A DNA stretch of 64,000 nt from Pseudomonas sp. PD9R (GTDB lineage: Bacteria; Pseudomonadota; Gammaproteobacteria; Pseudomonadales; Pseudomonadaceae). A model generated the notes under the pieces. It made no database searches, had not been told where the DNA came from, and was given only the letters and a program-made list of their open reading frames with translations. The DNA is taken from the NCBI RefSeq assembly GCF_019200975.1, contig NZ_JAHTMR010000001.1, positions 637,400 to 701,399 of the forward strand, written 5' to 3'. Both the position numbers and the translations under genes were made by a program. How positions within the stretch are numbered: the stretch's first letter is position 1; each line of letters opens with the position of its first letter. Shown one piece after another: positions 1 to 9,109 of the stretch.

Positions 1-1914
1 CACACCGGAGACGAAGTTCTTCACGATCTCCTGCAGGCCGAAACCGATCCCCACCGACAAGGCGCTGACGATCCAGGCCAAGTTGGTCCACTTCACCCCC
101 AGTGACGACAACGTCATCAGGATCACCAGCGCATAACCGATATTGGTGAACAATGTGCTGAGCGAGGCGCACATGCCGGGGTCCATCTCGGTCTTGGGCA
201 GGAATTCGTTGTCCAGCCAGCGGCTCAACGCGCGAATCAGGTAGACACCGATCATCAGCGCCAGCACGGCGTGCAGCAGGTTGCCCGGGACAATGTTCAG
301 TTTGCGCAGGCCGTCGCCACCGAGTATCGCCAGGGTGTTGTTTGCCAGTTGCCCGAGCGTCGATCCGACCCCACCCACCAACAGCGAGATACAAGCGATC
401 AGCAACAACGCGGCCCGACCTGCGCCGGACAAAATGATCGAAATCTGCTCCAGGCGAGCATCGCCAATGCCCAGCAACTGTTTGATCGCCTTGCCAGTGG
501 GTTGCCGGGGTGAAAACAGGTATTCGCAGCCGTCCTTCAATAGCTGTATCAGCAAGTAGAAACCGGCAAAAATGATAAACAGCCAGACCAGTTCGTAAGT
601 GATGAAGCGCGACAACGATACGTAGCCAATTAGCAAGGCAAGCAGGGAAACCACGGTCGCGATGCTGGCGAACGCATAAATGACCCCGGCCAGCGTCCGG
701 CCTGCCTCGGGCGCTGCACCGGCCAGGACCATGGCCCGGCGGGTTCTGTTTACGCGCAGCAGCAGGGTACCGATCAATATTGAGATAACTAATGCGACGA
801 AGCCTCTGACGGAAATCACCACCTCGGTGCTCATGCCGGTGGCATTGGTCACCTGCGCCATCGATACCAGCACCAGCAGGGCGAATGCCAATCGGGCGGG
901 GAAGGGTTTGATGACCAGGGCCACCGGGTCGGCAATGGCCGGCAATCGCCACGAAGGGTGTTGGTTGGACAGGAGCGCACGGCTTAGGCCGGTGATCAGC
1001 ACGCAGGTATAAACGATCCTTTCGAAATCCTGGGAAAACCCCGTCAGTTGCGGCGTCAGCGGCAGTTGCCGGGTCAGGGCAAAAAACAGCAGCTGCAAGG
1101 CCAACCAGGCCGCCAATATCGTGGCGAGCACCGAGGCCAGCGCCAGGGCGCTGCGCCTCAGGCGACCTTCAGGCACTCGATGGATGCACAGCCAGGTCAG
1201 CCCTCGTTCCGCCAGGCCACGCCCCAGGATCCAGACGGCCAAGGCCAATGAGACCAGTACGACGGTGAGCAGACGCTGGCCCGGCTGCCAGATCGATTCG
1301 AGGGTGGTGCCAATTTGTTGCATGAACGAGCTCAGCCGTTGCCGATCCTCCACCGGGGGATTGAGCATCGGTAACCAGAACCAGGGGTTGAGCACGCTCT
1401 TGGTCTGTTGGGTCACCTCGGTTTCCAGCAGGCTACGGCGAATGGCGGCAATCTGGGTGAGCAACTCGGCGGCACTGGCTTTGATCGCCACCAGGGTTTT
1501 GAGTTTGAAATCGACCCTGTTCTTTTGCTCGGTGAGCGAGGCCCGTTGACTGGCAATATCGGACTTCTCCAGATCGGCCTCAGCCAGCGGTGCAGGGGCC
1601 AGCACGCCCAGTTGGGCCTGTAATTGACTTTGTTCGGGCAGCAGCAGGGCTGACAGGCGATCCACATTCTGGATGAGCGCTTGAACCAGATCCTGCGGGG
1701 CTTCGAGCTGGCTGTAATTGTTGGCCTGGGAAACCTGTTGTTTGAGGCTGTTGAGTTGACCTTGCAGTACTTCCAGATCGCTGTCGGAAACACTGACTGC
1801 GGCCGCTATGACGGAGGAAGAGGGGTCGAGCGGTTGCGCTGCCGACAGCGTGCCGGGGTTCGCTGCAAACAGCGCGAACGCGATGAAAATCACTGACCTC
1901 AATGCATTGCGCAT
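1..1914 (-). CDS. MscS-family mechanosensitive channel with large N-terminal region (3' end outside window)
   Basis: The frame is open from an ATG at 1914 to the left edge, giving 638 residues without a stop. It starts with a signal peptide (MRNALRSVIFIAFALFAA). A periplasmic, partly coiled region rich in Gln and Leu follows (about residues 45-180, resembling the DUF3772 type), then many hydrophobic segments. The last visible residues, VGIGFGLQEIVKNFVSGV, are the hallmark of the pore helix and start of the MscS beta domain. The C-terminal cytoplasmic domain lies outside the window. Family role: a tension-gated inner-membrane channel for osmotic downshock. The family call is firm; the exact subtype is inferred. 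Confidence 0.88.
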   Translation of the reverse strand, partial: MRNALRSVIFIAFALFAANPGTLSAAQPLDPSSSVIAAAVSVSDSDLEVLQGQLNSLKQQVSQANNYSQLEAPQDLVQALIQNVDRLSALLLPEQSQLQAQLGVLAPAPLAEADLEKSDIASQRASLTEQKNRVDFKLKTLVAIKASAAELLTQIAAIRRSLLETEVTQQTKSVLNPWFWLPMLNPPVEDRQRLSSFMQQIGTTLESIWQPGQRLLTVVLVSLALAVWILGRGLAERGLTWLCIHRVPEGRLRRSALALASVLATILAAWLALQLLFFALTRQLPLTPQLTGFSQDFERIVYTCVLITGLSRALLSNQHPSWRLPAIADPVALVIKPFPARLAFALLVLVSMAQVTNATGMSTEVVISVRGFVALVISILIGTLLLRVNRTRRAMVLAGAAPEAGRTLAGVIYAFASIATVVSLLALLIGYVSLSRFITYELVWLFIIFAGFYLLIQLLKDGCEYLFSPRQPTGKAIKQLLGIGDARLEQISIILSGAGRAALLLIACISLLVGGVGSTLGQLANNTLAILGGDGLRKLNIVPGNLLHAVLALMIGVYLIRALSRWLDNEFLPKTEMDPGMCASLSTLFTNIGYALVILMTLSSLGVKWTNLAWIVSALSVGIGFGLQEIVKNFVSGV

Positions 1915-2010
1915 AGGAGTGCTCGACTGGTTGTTAGTCACTCAGCCTATGAGGTTAGGTCATGACTCGCACCGTCGAGGGTTTTTTGGTCGGTTGAGTC
2001 AAAAGCAGGA

Positions 2011-2043
2011 TCAAAAGATCGCAGCCTGCGGCAGCGCCTACAG
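2011..2043. repeat. Single (half) REP element, GATCGCAGCC type
   Basis: One arm of the REP family with core AAAGATCGCAGCCTGCGGCA lies between the sensor kinase stop and the channel start. Only one orientation is present, unlike the paired copies at 10555 and 26011. It may fold into a short hairpin on its own. Confidence 0.7.
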
Positions 2044-2067
2044 GGGATGTCTCTTTTGATCTTCTCT

Positions 2068-3480
2068 TTATTCACCCAGCCGCCGCGCCGGGAAAAACAG
2101 CTCAAAACACGTCACACCCTCGGCACTGCTGACGCTGTATGCACCGTTATGCAGTTGCATGATCGTCGCCACGATCGACAACCCCAAACCATTGGATTGC
2201 GCCGAGCGTTCGCGGGATTCGTCGACGCGGTAGAAGCGTTCGAACAGCTTGGGCAGGTGTTCGGCAGGGATGGTCTGGCCGTGGTTGCGCACTTGCAAGC
2301 GGATGCCGTCGGCCGTCGGCGTGGCGCGGATGGACAGTTCGGAGTCGGGCGCGCCGTACTTGATGGCATTGGCGCACAGGTTGGCCAGGGCACGGCGCAG
2401 CAGCATCGGTTCGGCCCAGATCAGTCCGCTGCCCTTGGCGTCGATGTACATACCGACATCCGCCGCGAGCCCTTCGAAATAGTCGGCGATGCGTTCCATT
2501 TCATCTGCTGCGTCCAGCTCCTGGCGTTGACGCAGGGCGCTGGACGGATCGGTGCGCGCCAGAAACAGCATGTTGTCGAGCATCCGTGCCAGGCGCTCCA
2601 GTTCCTCGACATTCGAGGCAAGCAACTGTTGATAGGCTTCGATGCTGCGGTTCTGCTGCAGTGCGACCTGGGTTTCGCCCAGCAGGTTGTTGATTGGCGT
2701 GCGCAGTTCATGGGCCATATCGGTCGATACCTGGCCCAGTTGTACAAAGCCCTTGCCCAAGCGGTCGAGCATGGCATTGAAAGCCTCGATCATTGGCAGC
2801 AACTCCAACGGCGCATCCCGGCTGTCGAGGCGTTCGTTGAGATTGCCAATACCGATGCCCTGGGCATGTCGAGCAAGGTGACGCACCGGCAGCAGGCCTC
2901 GGTCCACCAGCACATAGCCGGAAAACGCCAGCAGAATCGCCGCGACGCTGGCGAACAGGTAAACGTTGAATCGGTAACTGGCGAGCACCGCGGTACGTTC
3001 GGTCATCAGGCGTCCGGTGACCACCTGCAAGCTGCCTTGATCGCCGGAATCAATGATTGCCGCCAATGCCGAAAACGGTACGCCGTTGACGTTGGGCAAG
3101 TGCTGCACGTCGCTAAGCGCCAGCGGATGATTGATGGGCATTGGTGGCAATGCGGGCATGTTCAGATGCCCCGGATTGACCTCCAGCAATGGCGGTTGCC
3201 CGGGGGCGCCAATGGTCAACAGGGCCTCGCGGTTACCCAGCATGTTCTGGAACAGCGCCGGTTTGGTGCGGATCAGTTCCAGGGTGTTGCTGTCATTGAG
3301 GAAGGTGCGCAGTTGATCGATACGGGTCACCAGCGCGGCATCGTCGCGGCGGATCAACTCTCGTTCCAGATCACGGTAAAGCGCCACGCCGAGCAGCGTC
3401 AGCGAGACAAACGCCAGAAATGCAAACACCAACGCCAGGCGCAGCGTCAGTGAGTGGCGCAAGCGGGACAGGCTGTTCAT
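2068..3480 (-). CDS. Heavy-metal-type sensor histidine kinase (CopS/CusS-like)
   Basis: 470 aa. TM1 is at about residues 13-35 and TM2 at about 170-192, enclosing a periplasmic sensor loop of about 130 residues. A HAMP linker follows, then the H-box MAHELRTP with phospho-accepting His257, the N-box [10 protein letters not shown] and the G-box GLGLSI. The ATG overlaps the stop of the response regulator (ATGA), so the two are translationally coupled. Family knowledge: CusS/CzcS/CopS-type kinases sense periplasmic Cu, Ag or Zn/Cd. The metal cannot be told from the sequence, and no efflux or copper-resistance structural genes are adjacent. Confidence 0.9.
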   Translation of the reverse strand: MNSLSRLRHSLTLRLALVFAFLAFVSLTLLGVALYRDLERELIRRDDAALVTRIDQLRTFLNDSNTLELIRTKPALFQNMLGNREALLTIGAPGQPPLLEVNPGHLNMPALPPMPINHPLALSDVQHLPNVNGVPFSALAAIIDSGDQGSLQVVTGRLMTERTAVLASYRFNVYLFASVAAILLAFSGYVLVDRGLLPVRHLARHAQGIGIGNLNERLDSRDAPLELLPMIEAFNAMLDRLGKGFVQLGQVSTDMAHELRTPINNLLGETQVALQQNRSIEAYQQLLASNVEELERLARMLDNMLFLARTDPSSALRQRQELDAADEMERIADYFEGLAADVGMYIDAKGSGLIWAEPMLLRRALANLCANAIKYGAPDSELSIRATPTADGIRLQVRNHGQTIPAEHLPKLFERFYRVDESRERSAQSNGLGLSIVATIMQLHNGAYSVSSAEGVTCFELFFPARRLGE

Positions 3481-4148
3481 GGCTGAGTATCGAAGCGGTA
3501 ACCGATACCGCGCACGCTGTGGATCAACTTGAGCTGGAAGGGATCGTCGATCTTCATCCGCAGGCGTCGTACTGCGACATCCACCACGTTGGTATCACTG
3601 TCGAAATTCATGTCCCAGACCCGCGAAGCGATCATCGAACGCGACAGCACTTCACCTTGATGCGTGGCGAACAGGTGCAGCAGGGCAAATTCCTTATTGG
3701 TCAGGGTGATGCGCGTGCCAGCGCGGGTGACGCGGCGTTTGAGCACGTCGATCTGCAGGTCGTCAATTTGCAGCTGTTCTTCTTCGCGGGTGGGGCCACG
3801 TCGGGTCAGGGTGCGCAGGCGCGCCACCAGCTCGGCGAAGGAAAATGGCTTGATCAGGTAATCGTCGGCGCCCAGTTCCAGGCCTTTGATACGGTCGGCG
3901 ATATCATCGCGGGCTGTGAGGAACAGCACCGGCGTGTCGGCTTCCTTGCGCAAGCGGCGCAGGACTTCCCAACCGTCCATCTTCGGCATCATCACATCCA
4001 GCACGATCACATCGAAATCGTGCTCCAGGGCCAGGTGCAGGCCATCGACGCCGTCGCGGGCCAGGCTCACGGTGTAACCGAGTTCCTGCAGGCCGTTGAG
4101 CAAGTAGTTGCCGGCCTTGGGTTCGTCTTCGACTACGAGGATGTTCAT
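3477..4148 (-). CDS. Heavy-metal response regulator, OmpR/PhoB family (CopR/CusR/CzcR-like)
   Basis: 223 aa, the usual length for this group. The receiver domain has acidic residues VVEDEP, phospho-acceptor Asp51 ([12 protein letters not shown]) and the conserved Lys in LIKPF. The C-terminal winged helix ends in the typical RRLRMKIDD...[11 protein letters not shown] segment. I chose the ATG at 4148 because it gives the canonical MNILVVEDE start; a TTG ten codons upstream would add an unconserved tail. It is the first gene of a two-gene operon with the kinase. Two candidate binding boxes (4620, 5525) precede the next two genes upstream, which suggests they form its local regulon. Confidence 0.92.
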   Translation of the reverse strand: MNILVVEDEPKAGNYLLNGLQELGYTVSLARDGVDGLHLALEHDFDVIVLDVMMPKMDGWEVLRRLRKEADTPVLFLTARDDIADRIKGLELGADDYLIKPFSFAELVARLRTLTRRGPTREEEQLQIDDLQIDVLKRRVTRAGTRITLTNKEFALLHLFATHQGEVLSRSMIASRVWDMNFDSDTNVVDVAVRRLRMKIDDPFQLKLIHSVRGIGYRFDTQP

Positions 4149-4263
4149 CGGGGGATCTGCCTGATTCAGTGTCAGCAAGCTTCAGTTCCGCGCAGGCGGG
4201 CTACAGCGGCATACCGGTGCCGCAAGTGTAGCCCGATCATCTGCCCGTACGGTGCAACGATGA

Positions 4264-4521
4264 TCAATGATCATTGGTGCAACCGCTGCCCTCAACCAGG
4301 TAGTCCAGCTCGTGTTGCCGACCCTGGTGGTCGAGGTAGTTCAGGTGTGCAGGGACGATGCCGCATTGTTGCGAAATGTCGGTGCTGCCGACGACTTTGG
4401 CGACGTCGAGGTGGACGAACGCCGCGTCTTTGTCGTGGATCACGGGCGCGCTGCTCTGGGTGTCGGCAAAGGCCGAGCCGGTGGCGAGGAGGGCGGCAAA
4501 ACCGAGGATTAGCATTTTCAT
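4264..4521 (-). CDS. Small secreted DUF2790 protein
   Basis: 85 aa with a clear signal peptide (MKMLILGFAALLATGSAFA). The mature part of about 65 residues has two cysteines (QQCGIVP and GSGC) and the motif HLNYLDHQGRQHELDYLV that marks the Pseudomonas DUF2790 family. The function is unknown; the family is periplasmic and often sits next to metal-responsive two-component genes, as here. A CopR-like box lies about 100 bp upstream, so metal-dependent induction by the adjacent regulator is a reasonable inference. Confidence 0.85.
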   Translation of the reverse strand: MKMLILGFAALLATGSAFADTQSSAPVIHDKDAAFVHLDVAKVVGSTDISQQCGIVPAHLNYLDHQGRQHELDYLVEGSGCTNDH

Positions 4522-4619
4522 GATGAGTCTCTCTATTCAGGGTTGGAGGCTGCCGGTGGCTGTTCCTGGCAGTGAGTTCAGGTTAACCAGGCGATCCGAA
4601 CAGCCGACCAACAGCTCGA

Positions 4620-4634
4620 TGACAAAGTTGTAAT
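4620..4634. promoter_or_regulatory. Putative CopR/CzcR-type response-regulator box 1
   Basis: TGACAAAGTTGTAAT fits TGACA-N4-TGTAAT, which resembles the cop box of Pseudomonas copper response regulators. It lies 99 bp upstream of the DUF2790 start, and a second copy with the same architecture is at 5525. Binding is inferred from resemblance and position. Confidence 0.55.
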
Positions 4635-4647
4635 AAATGGGGCTGGG

Positions 4648-5421
4648 TTAGGACTGGCGACCGGCGGCAGCGACGATCAGGTCAGCGATTTCCTTGGCGT
4701 GCGACACCAGTGACAAGTGGCTCGACGGCAGTTCGATGGTGGTCGCGCCCATGCGCTTGGCGAGGAAGCGTTCCAGGTCCGGGTTGATGGTCTGGTCCTG
4801 CGTTGACACCGCGTACCAGGATGGCTTGGTGTGCCACGCGGCGACTGTCGTACGGTCGGTGAACAGGGTTTTGGCGATCGGTTGCTGCTCGGCAAACAAC
4901 TGCATGGCCTTGTCGTGGGGCACGTCGCTGGCGAAATATTTGAGGAAGGCGTCTTGCTTGAGGCTGATGTAGCCATCGTGTTCTTCGGTGCCAGCACGCA
5001 CGGGCATGGTCGGGTATTTGGCGGAGAGGGCGACGAAGTCTTCACCGGCATCCGGTGCGCGAGCAGCGACGTACACCAGCGAGCTGACTTTCGGATTGAC
5101 CCCGGCTTCGCTGACCACGGTGCCGGCGTAGGAGTGGCCGACCAGCACGGTTGGACCGTCCTGCTGATTGAGCACCCGCTGGGTGGCGGCGACGTCATCA
5201 GCCACGGAAGTCAGCGGATTTTGTACGGCGGTGACGTGCAAACCGGCGGCTTGCAAACGGGCAATCACCTCCGACCAACTGGAGCCATCGGCCCAGGAAC
5301 CGTGCACCAGCACGACGTTATTGGCCTTGACCGGTGCCGTTGCGGTGGCAGCCATGGCGGAACCGCTGCCCAGCATGAACAGGCTGGCGGCGATCAGGCA
5401 GAGTTTGCTCAATGGTTTCAT
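4648..5421 (-). CDS. Exported alpha/beta-hydrolase
   Basis: 257 aa from the ATG at 5421, which begins a standard signal peptide (MKPLSKLCLIAASLFMLGSGSAMA); an upstream in-frame extension lacks a ribosome site. After the signal come the oxyanion-hole segment VLVHGSWADGSSW, the nucleophile elbow VGHSYAG (Ser) and a late His in LPSSHLSLVSH, completing a Ser-Asp-His triad. The closest general class is the small-molecule esterase type with HGSWADGSSW (EstB/salicylate-esterase-like). The substrate is unknown. The box at 5525, 104 bp upstream, suggests control by the adjacent metal two-component system, which is odd for an esterase. Confidence 0.88.
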   Translation of the reverse strand: MKPLSKLCLIAASLFMLGSGSAMAATATAPVKANNVVLVHGSWADGSSWSEVIARLQAAGLHVTAVQNPLTSVADDVAATQRVLNQQDGPTVLVGHSYAGTVVSEAGVNPKVSSLVYVAARAPDAGEDFVALSAKYPTMPVRAGTEEHDGYISLKQDAFLKYFASDVPHDKAMQLFAEQQPIAKTLFTDRTTVAAWHTKPSWYAVSTQDQTINPDLERFLAKRMGATTIELPSSHLSLVSHAKEIADLIVAAAGRQS

Positions 5422-5524
5422 GGTTTCGACCCTTGTCATCATCAGTGGAAGGCGTGTCATCCGGTGTGGGTGACTGACGACGCCACTGTATGAATCGAGA
5501 GTGCTGGCTACGCTGACAACTCAA

Positions 5525-5539
5525 TGACAAGTTTGTAAT
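5525..5539. promoter_or_regulatory. Putative CopR/CzcR-type response-regulator box 2
   Basis: TGACAAGTTTGTAAT again fits TGACA-N4-TGTAAT. An extra TGACAAC occurs 11 bp earlier (5514), giving the direct half-site repeat expected for OmpR-family dimers. It is 104 bp upstream of the hydrolase start, nearly the same spacing as box 1. Confidence 0.55.
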
Positions 5540-5610
5540 GCTGGTTTGCAAGGAACCTCAAAAACCAGGCGAAGACGTTGGCTGGGATTTTGGTGTCCGG
5601 CATTGCCTCC

Positions 5611-5713
5611 CCTGTAGGAGCGAGCCTGCTCGCGATGGACTGTAGAACACCGCGTTTAGCCAGGACGCACGCGTTTTCTTGACGTCCATCGCGAGCAAGC
5701 TCGCTCCTACAGG
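5611..5713. repeat. Paired inverted REP element (BIME-like)
   Basis: The two arms are CTGTAGGAGCGAGCCTGCTC and its near-complement GCGAGCAAGCTCGCTCCTAC. They enclose about 50 bp of unique sequence. The right arm ends one base before the grxC stop codon at 5715. Confidence 0.9.
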
Positions 5714-5714
5714 T

Positions 5715-5966
5715 TCAGGCCAGCATCGACATCAACCCGCCCTGGCGGTCCAGTTTGGCCAGGTCGTCGAAGCCGCCGATATGCGTGTCGCCGATGAAAA
5801 TCTGCGGCACGCTGCGTCGTCCGCTGCGGCTGAGCATTTCTTCAAGTTTGCCCGGCTGGGTCTGAATGTTGATCTCTTTCAGGGTGATGCCTTTACTGGC
5901 GAGCAGGGATTTGGCGCTGCGGCAGTAAGGGCAGGTGTCGGTGGTGTACAGGGTCACAGTGTTCAT
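5715..5966 (-). CDS. grxC: Glutaredoxin 3 (GrxC)
   Basis: 83 aa, the usual size. It has the redox motif CPYC at residues 12-15, the cis-Pro loop RSVPQIFIG and the glutathione-binding GGFDDL near the C-terminus. It reduces disulfides using glutathione in the cytoplasm. It lies 26 bp downstream of an AhpD-like gene on the same strand, so the two probably form a small redox operon, divergent from an AraC-type regulator. This may be a second glutaredoxin copy, so the symbol is given by type. Confidence 0.9.
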   Translation of the reverse strand: MNTVTLYTTDTCPYCRSAKSLLASKGITLKEINIQTQPGKLEEMLSRSGRRSVPQIFIGDTHIGGFDDLAKLDRQGGLMSMLA

Positions 5967-5992
5967 GGTCGGTTCTCCGCTTTTGGCGTTGT

Positions 5993-6511
5993 TCAGGCAT
6001 TGATGGCCGGGAAGTCGATCTCGGTCAGCGCGACGTTGTTCAGGTAGTTGGTCAGCGTCTGCGAGGCCACGTGTGCAATCACCTCGATGATCTTGGCGTC
6101 GTCGATACCGGCGGCGCGTGCGGCGGCGATCTGCTCGGCGCTCAGGTGGCCACGGCTTTCAGTGATTTGCCGGGCGAGCAGGGCGAAGGCGTTGAGTTGG
6201 CCTTCCCGGGCGCTGAGGATTTCCTGGCTAGACAGCCCGGCCTTGCCGGCAAACACCGTATGGGCTGCCAGGCAGTAATCGCAGCCGTTAACTTGTGAGG
6301 TGGCGAGGAAAATCGCTTCCTTCTCAGTCGCGCTCAAGGACGTTTTGCCCAATGCCGCCGAGTTTTGTACATAAGAGGTGAGCACGGCGGGGGCGTGGGC
6401 CAGCACCCGGAATAAGTTGGGCAAGAAACCGATTTTCTTTTGCACGCCTTCCAGCAGTGGGCGGATGGTGTCGGTGGCGTGTTCCAGGCTGACAGGGGAA
6501 ATGCGGGTCAT
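5993..6511 (-). CDS. AhpD-like carboxymuconolactone decarboxylase family protein (peroxidase-related)
   Basis: 172 aa from an ATG preceded by GGAGAAT. The core carries the alkylhydroperoxidase motif around NGCDYCLAAHTVFA, with the CxxC pair and the His that form the peroxidatic/proton-relay site in AhpD-like proteins. Cotranscription with grxC suggests thiol-based peroxide handling. The family also includes gamma-carboxymuconolactone decarboxylases, but the CxxC pair argues for a redox role. The physiological peroxide is unknown. Confidence 0.87.
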   Translation of the reverse strand: MTRISPVSLEHATDTIRPLLEGVQKKIGFLPNLFRVLAHAPAVLTSYVQNSAALGKTSLSATEKEAIFLATSQVNGCDYCLAAHTVFAGKAGLSSQEILSAREGQLNAFALLARQITESRGHLSAEQIAAARAAGIDDAKIIEVIAHVASQTLTNYLNNVALTEIDFPAINA

Positions 6512-6645
6512 GGTGATTCTCCGAGGATTCAAGCGCGACAGGCGCTGGGTACGGAGTTCATGCTAAGGATTCGTGCTGGCCTGTTGGATGCAAATCGTCG
6601 ACGATATGCGACAGATCGTCCAAAACTGTTGCCGGGAGTCTCCCC

Positions 6646-7458
6646 ATGGATCGTTTATCCACGTTGCTTGCGCATTTCGGCGTCAATGCCGGCACCTTTC
6701 ACAGCGGTGCGTTTTGCGGCATATCGGCCTTCGATGGCAGCCAAACCTGCGGTCATCTGCACTTGCTGCAGGCCGGCGAGGTCGTGCTGAAACTGGCCGA
6801 TGAAGGAGAACTGCGCATCACCGAGCCGACGCTGATCTTCTTCCCCCGGCCGTACCGTCATCGCTTGTCTGCCACAGAGGCGTCCGCCACGCAGTTGGTC
6901 TGTGCGTCGCTGAACTTCGATGGCGGCTCGGGCAATGCGCTGGCCATGGCGCTGCCGGATTATCTGGTGCTTAAACTCGACGAAATCCCGACGCTGGCGA
7001 ACACGCTGGAGTGGCTGTTCAACGAGGCCTTCGATGGCACTTGCGGGCGCGAAGCGGTGATGGACCGCCTGTTTGAACTGTTGGTGATTCTGTTACTGCG
7101 GCACATCCTCAGCAGTCGCAACCAGCAACCGGGAATGATGGCGGGCCTGGCCGATGGGCGGCTGGCGCGGCCGCTGAACCTCATGCACGAAGCGCCGGGC
7201 AAGGCCTGGAGCGTGGCAGAGTTGTCGGTGGCGGCCAACATGTCGCGGGCCAGTTTCGCCGAACATTTTCGGCGAGTGGTCGGGCAGACGCCGGTGGATT
7301 ATCTGGTGAGTTGGCGCATCAGTCTGGCGCAGAAACGCTTGCGCGAGGGCAAACCCATTGCCTTGATCGCCGAAGAAGTCGGGTACGAAAGCCCATCGGC
7401 ACTGGCCCGGGCGTTCCGTCGTAAAACGGGTGTCAGCCCGCGGGAATGGAGGGGGTGA
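6646..7458 (+). CDS. AraC-family transcriptional regulator with cupin-like sensor domain
   Basis: 270 aa. The N-terminal part (about 1-165) is a cupin-type ligand domain (DGSQTCGHLHLLQAGEVVLKL). The C-terminal part (about 175-270) has the two AraC helix-turn-helix units: WSVAELSVAANMSRASFAEHF and IALIAEEVGYESPSALARAF. It is transcribed divergently from the AhpD-like/grxC pair across 134 bp, so that pair is the likeliest target. The group commonly activates genes for reactive electrophile or oxidative stress. The ligand is unknown. Confidence 0.88.
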   Translation: MDRLSTLLAHFGVNAGTFHSGAFCGISAFDGSQTCGHLHLLQAGEVVLKLADEGELRITEPTLIFFPRPYRHRLSATEASATQLVCASLNFDGGSGNALAMALPDYLVLKLDEIPTLANTLEWLFNEAFDGTCGREAVMDRLFELLVILLLRHILSSRNQQPGMMAGLADGRLARPLNLMHEAPGKAWSVAELSVAANMSRASFAEHFRRVVGQTPVDYLVSWRISLAQKRLREGKPIALIAEEVGYESPSALARAFRRKTGVSPREWRG

Positions 7459-7464
7459 GCGAAC

Positions 7465-7869
7465 ATGATCCAGTGCAAATCTGCCGTTGTTCCGGCAATG
7501 CCGGAAGACGGGCGGCGCATGCTGGTGGACCGCCAATGGCCGCAAGATGACTCAAACGATCAATTATCGTTGGATGCCTGGCTACCCGATGTCGCGCCGT
7601 CGGCTGATCTGCTTCAGACATTCAATGACGAGTTGCTCGACTTTGCCCAATTCACCGCCGCCTATCGCCAGGAACTGGCTGCCCAGCCAGCGCATTGGTG
7701 GGCGCTTTTGCAGCCTGCGCAATCAGGAATGCTGACGTTGGTGTTCACCGCAAAAGACCCGCTGCAAAACCACGCCGTGGTGCTCGCCCAGTGGCTGGAA
7801 GAGGAACTCGATCGATACCAGGGCTCCAGTTCGCCGGTGTGTTATCGGGATGAGTTTCCGGAGTATTGA
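7465..7869 (+). CDS. DUF488 family protein (YeaO-like)
   Basis: 134 aa. It has the family landmarks RMLVDRQWPQ, a WLPDVAPS segment, FTAAYRQEL and the late LVFTAKDPLQNHAVVL. It starts 6 bp after the AraC-type gene, with GGAGGGGGTGAG overlapping that gene's end as ribosome site, so the two are likely cotranscribed. DUF488 proteins are small and uncharacterised. One oddity is the WPQ where most members have WPRG, with the following Lys-rich stretch also divergent. Confidence 0.78.
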   Translation: MIQCKSAVVPAMPEDGRRMLVDRQWPQDDSNDQLSLDAWLPDVAPSADLLQTFNDELLDFAQFTAAYRQELAAQPAHWWALLQPAQSGMLTLVFTAKDPLQNHAVVLAQWLEEELDRYQGSSSPVCYRDEFPEY

Positions 7870-7940
7870 AGAGGAAAGGAACGGCCAACCTATAGCACTG
7901 GCAGGCCAAGGCGCGTTAACAGCCACTGAGAAGTTATTCA

Positions 7941-8381
7941 TCAGCGGTTATGGCGCCAGATGGAAAAATTTAACGCACCGGCAACACAAAGCCACACAAG
8001 GTAAGGGAACAGGATCAACCCGGTGATCACGTCAAACTGCAATGCCATCACCACCATTGCGGCGACCACAAGCCAGAGCAGCGTCAGGATCACCATACCG
8101 GCGAAAATGCGGCGTGCGCCGAAGAATACCGGTGTCCACAACGTATTAAGCGCAATCTGTGCCGCCCATAGCGCCAGCACCCCTTGAGTTCCAGGCATCA
8201 AGCTCAATCGATATCCGGCCCAGGCTAGCAACAGATAGATAGTCGTCCAGGCGACCGGAAACAGCCAGTTGGGCGGTGTAAAGCCGGGTTTAGTGAGAGA
8301 TTCGTACCACTGGCTCGGTTTAAAGAAGAGACCTGTGCTCGCCGCGGTACCGCAGGCTAGAAGAAAAACAAAAAAAGTCAT
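7941..8381 (-). CDS. TspO/MBR family tryptophan-rich sensory protein
   Basis: 146 aa with five hydrophobic segments. It shows the family pattern: WYESLTKPGFTPPNWLFPVAWTTIYLLLAWAGYRL near the start, ALWAAQIALNTLWTPVFFGARR in the middle and LFPYLVWLCVAGALNFSIWR at the end. ATG 8381 is preceded by AGGACAGG; a GTG one codon upstream is possible. The family binds porphyrins and other hydrophobic ligands in the membrane and modulates tetrapyrrole and stress responses. It converges on the DUF488 gene. Confidence 0.9.
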   Translation of the reverse strand: MTFFVFLLACGTAASTGLFFKPSQWYESLTKPGFTPPNWLFPVAWTTIYLLLAWAGYRLSLMPGTQGVLALWAAQIALNTLWTPVFFGARRIFAGMVILTLLWLVVAAMVVMALQFDVITGLILFPYLVWLCVAGALNFSIWRHNR

Positions 8382-8596
8382 CACCTGTCCTTAGCTGAAA
8401 TCAGCTGTCTGGGGTCAGCGCCATGGCGCAGTCTTAAACAAGGGACGCCCAGTGACGCCAAAAGTTTGGATTGAGCGATGACATTTTTTTGGTGAGCGTA
8501 GGGGTGTCAGGTGGTCTTTTGCTTTTGCCAGCCTGTAAGTTTATAAAACTCGAAAAATTCGTTTGGAACACTCGTTGCTTTATTCAGGATCTTCTT

Positions 8597-8860
8597 ATGC
8601 CGACTGACCAGGCCAGGCTACTCGCCCTCGCATTGATTGAGATCAGGAACTTGCTTGCTGATTATTTGGGCAGCGATGTAGATGCGCCAATGAGCATCCG
8701 TGTCGCGGCGCATATAGCCTATGCACTTCATAACGAGGCGCAGACCACATACAACAATGCTGACTTTCAACTCGACCACGCAACCCGGAAAATCGCCGTG
8801 ATTGATCAGATTCTTGGTGTTGCGGATGGTGCCGCGTTGTTGAGCAGGTTTGGCGTCTAG
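8597..8860 (+). CDS. Small conserved-looking hypothetical protein
   Basis: 87 aa from an ATG preceded by AGGATCTTCTT. The frame is open further upstream, but that part reads like a non-coding hydrophobic stretch. The protein is predicted helical, with MPTDQARLLALALIEIRNLLADYLG and VRVAAHIAYALHNEA-like segments. It has no signal, cysteine or known motif. It looks like the small helical cytoplasmic proteins found in many Pseudomonas genomes, but I cannot name a family. Confidence 0.6.
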   Translation: MPTDQARLLALALIEIRNLLADYLGSDVDAPMSIRVAAHIAYALHNEAQTTYNNADFQLDHATRKIAVIDQILGVADGAALLSRFGV

Positions 8861-9109
8861 ACCAAAGTGCTACTGGCTAGCGCTCAACCTGGATGACCGC
8901 CTAAGGCCGATTTCTCCCTGTCGCAACGGGCTGCTACCAGCTAGGAACTTGCGCGGATGCACGTCTACTCGGTGGGCTTCACTGGAAAAGTGACCCCTCG
9001 ATTCCTTCGATATCCTGACGGCGCCCGGTTCGCGACTACGCTAAACCCAGGCCAGCCGTCGAACAGACGTGACCCGCTGTTCGCGCTGCATCCGCTCCAG
9101 GAGCGCCCA

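Noticed and set aside
2047..3453. Long open frame on the plus strand opposite the sensor kinase
   Set aside because: It runs antisense through the whole kinase gene, whose histidine kinase motifs are all on the minus strand; its translation has no recognisable motif. This is typical of GC-rich coding DNA.
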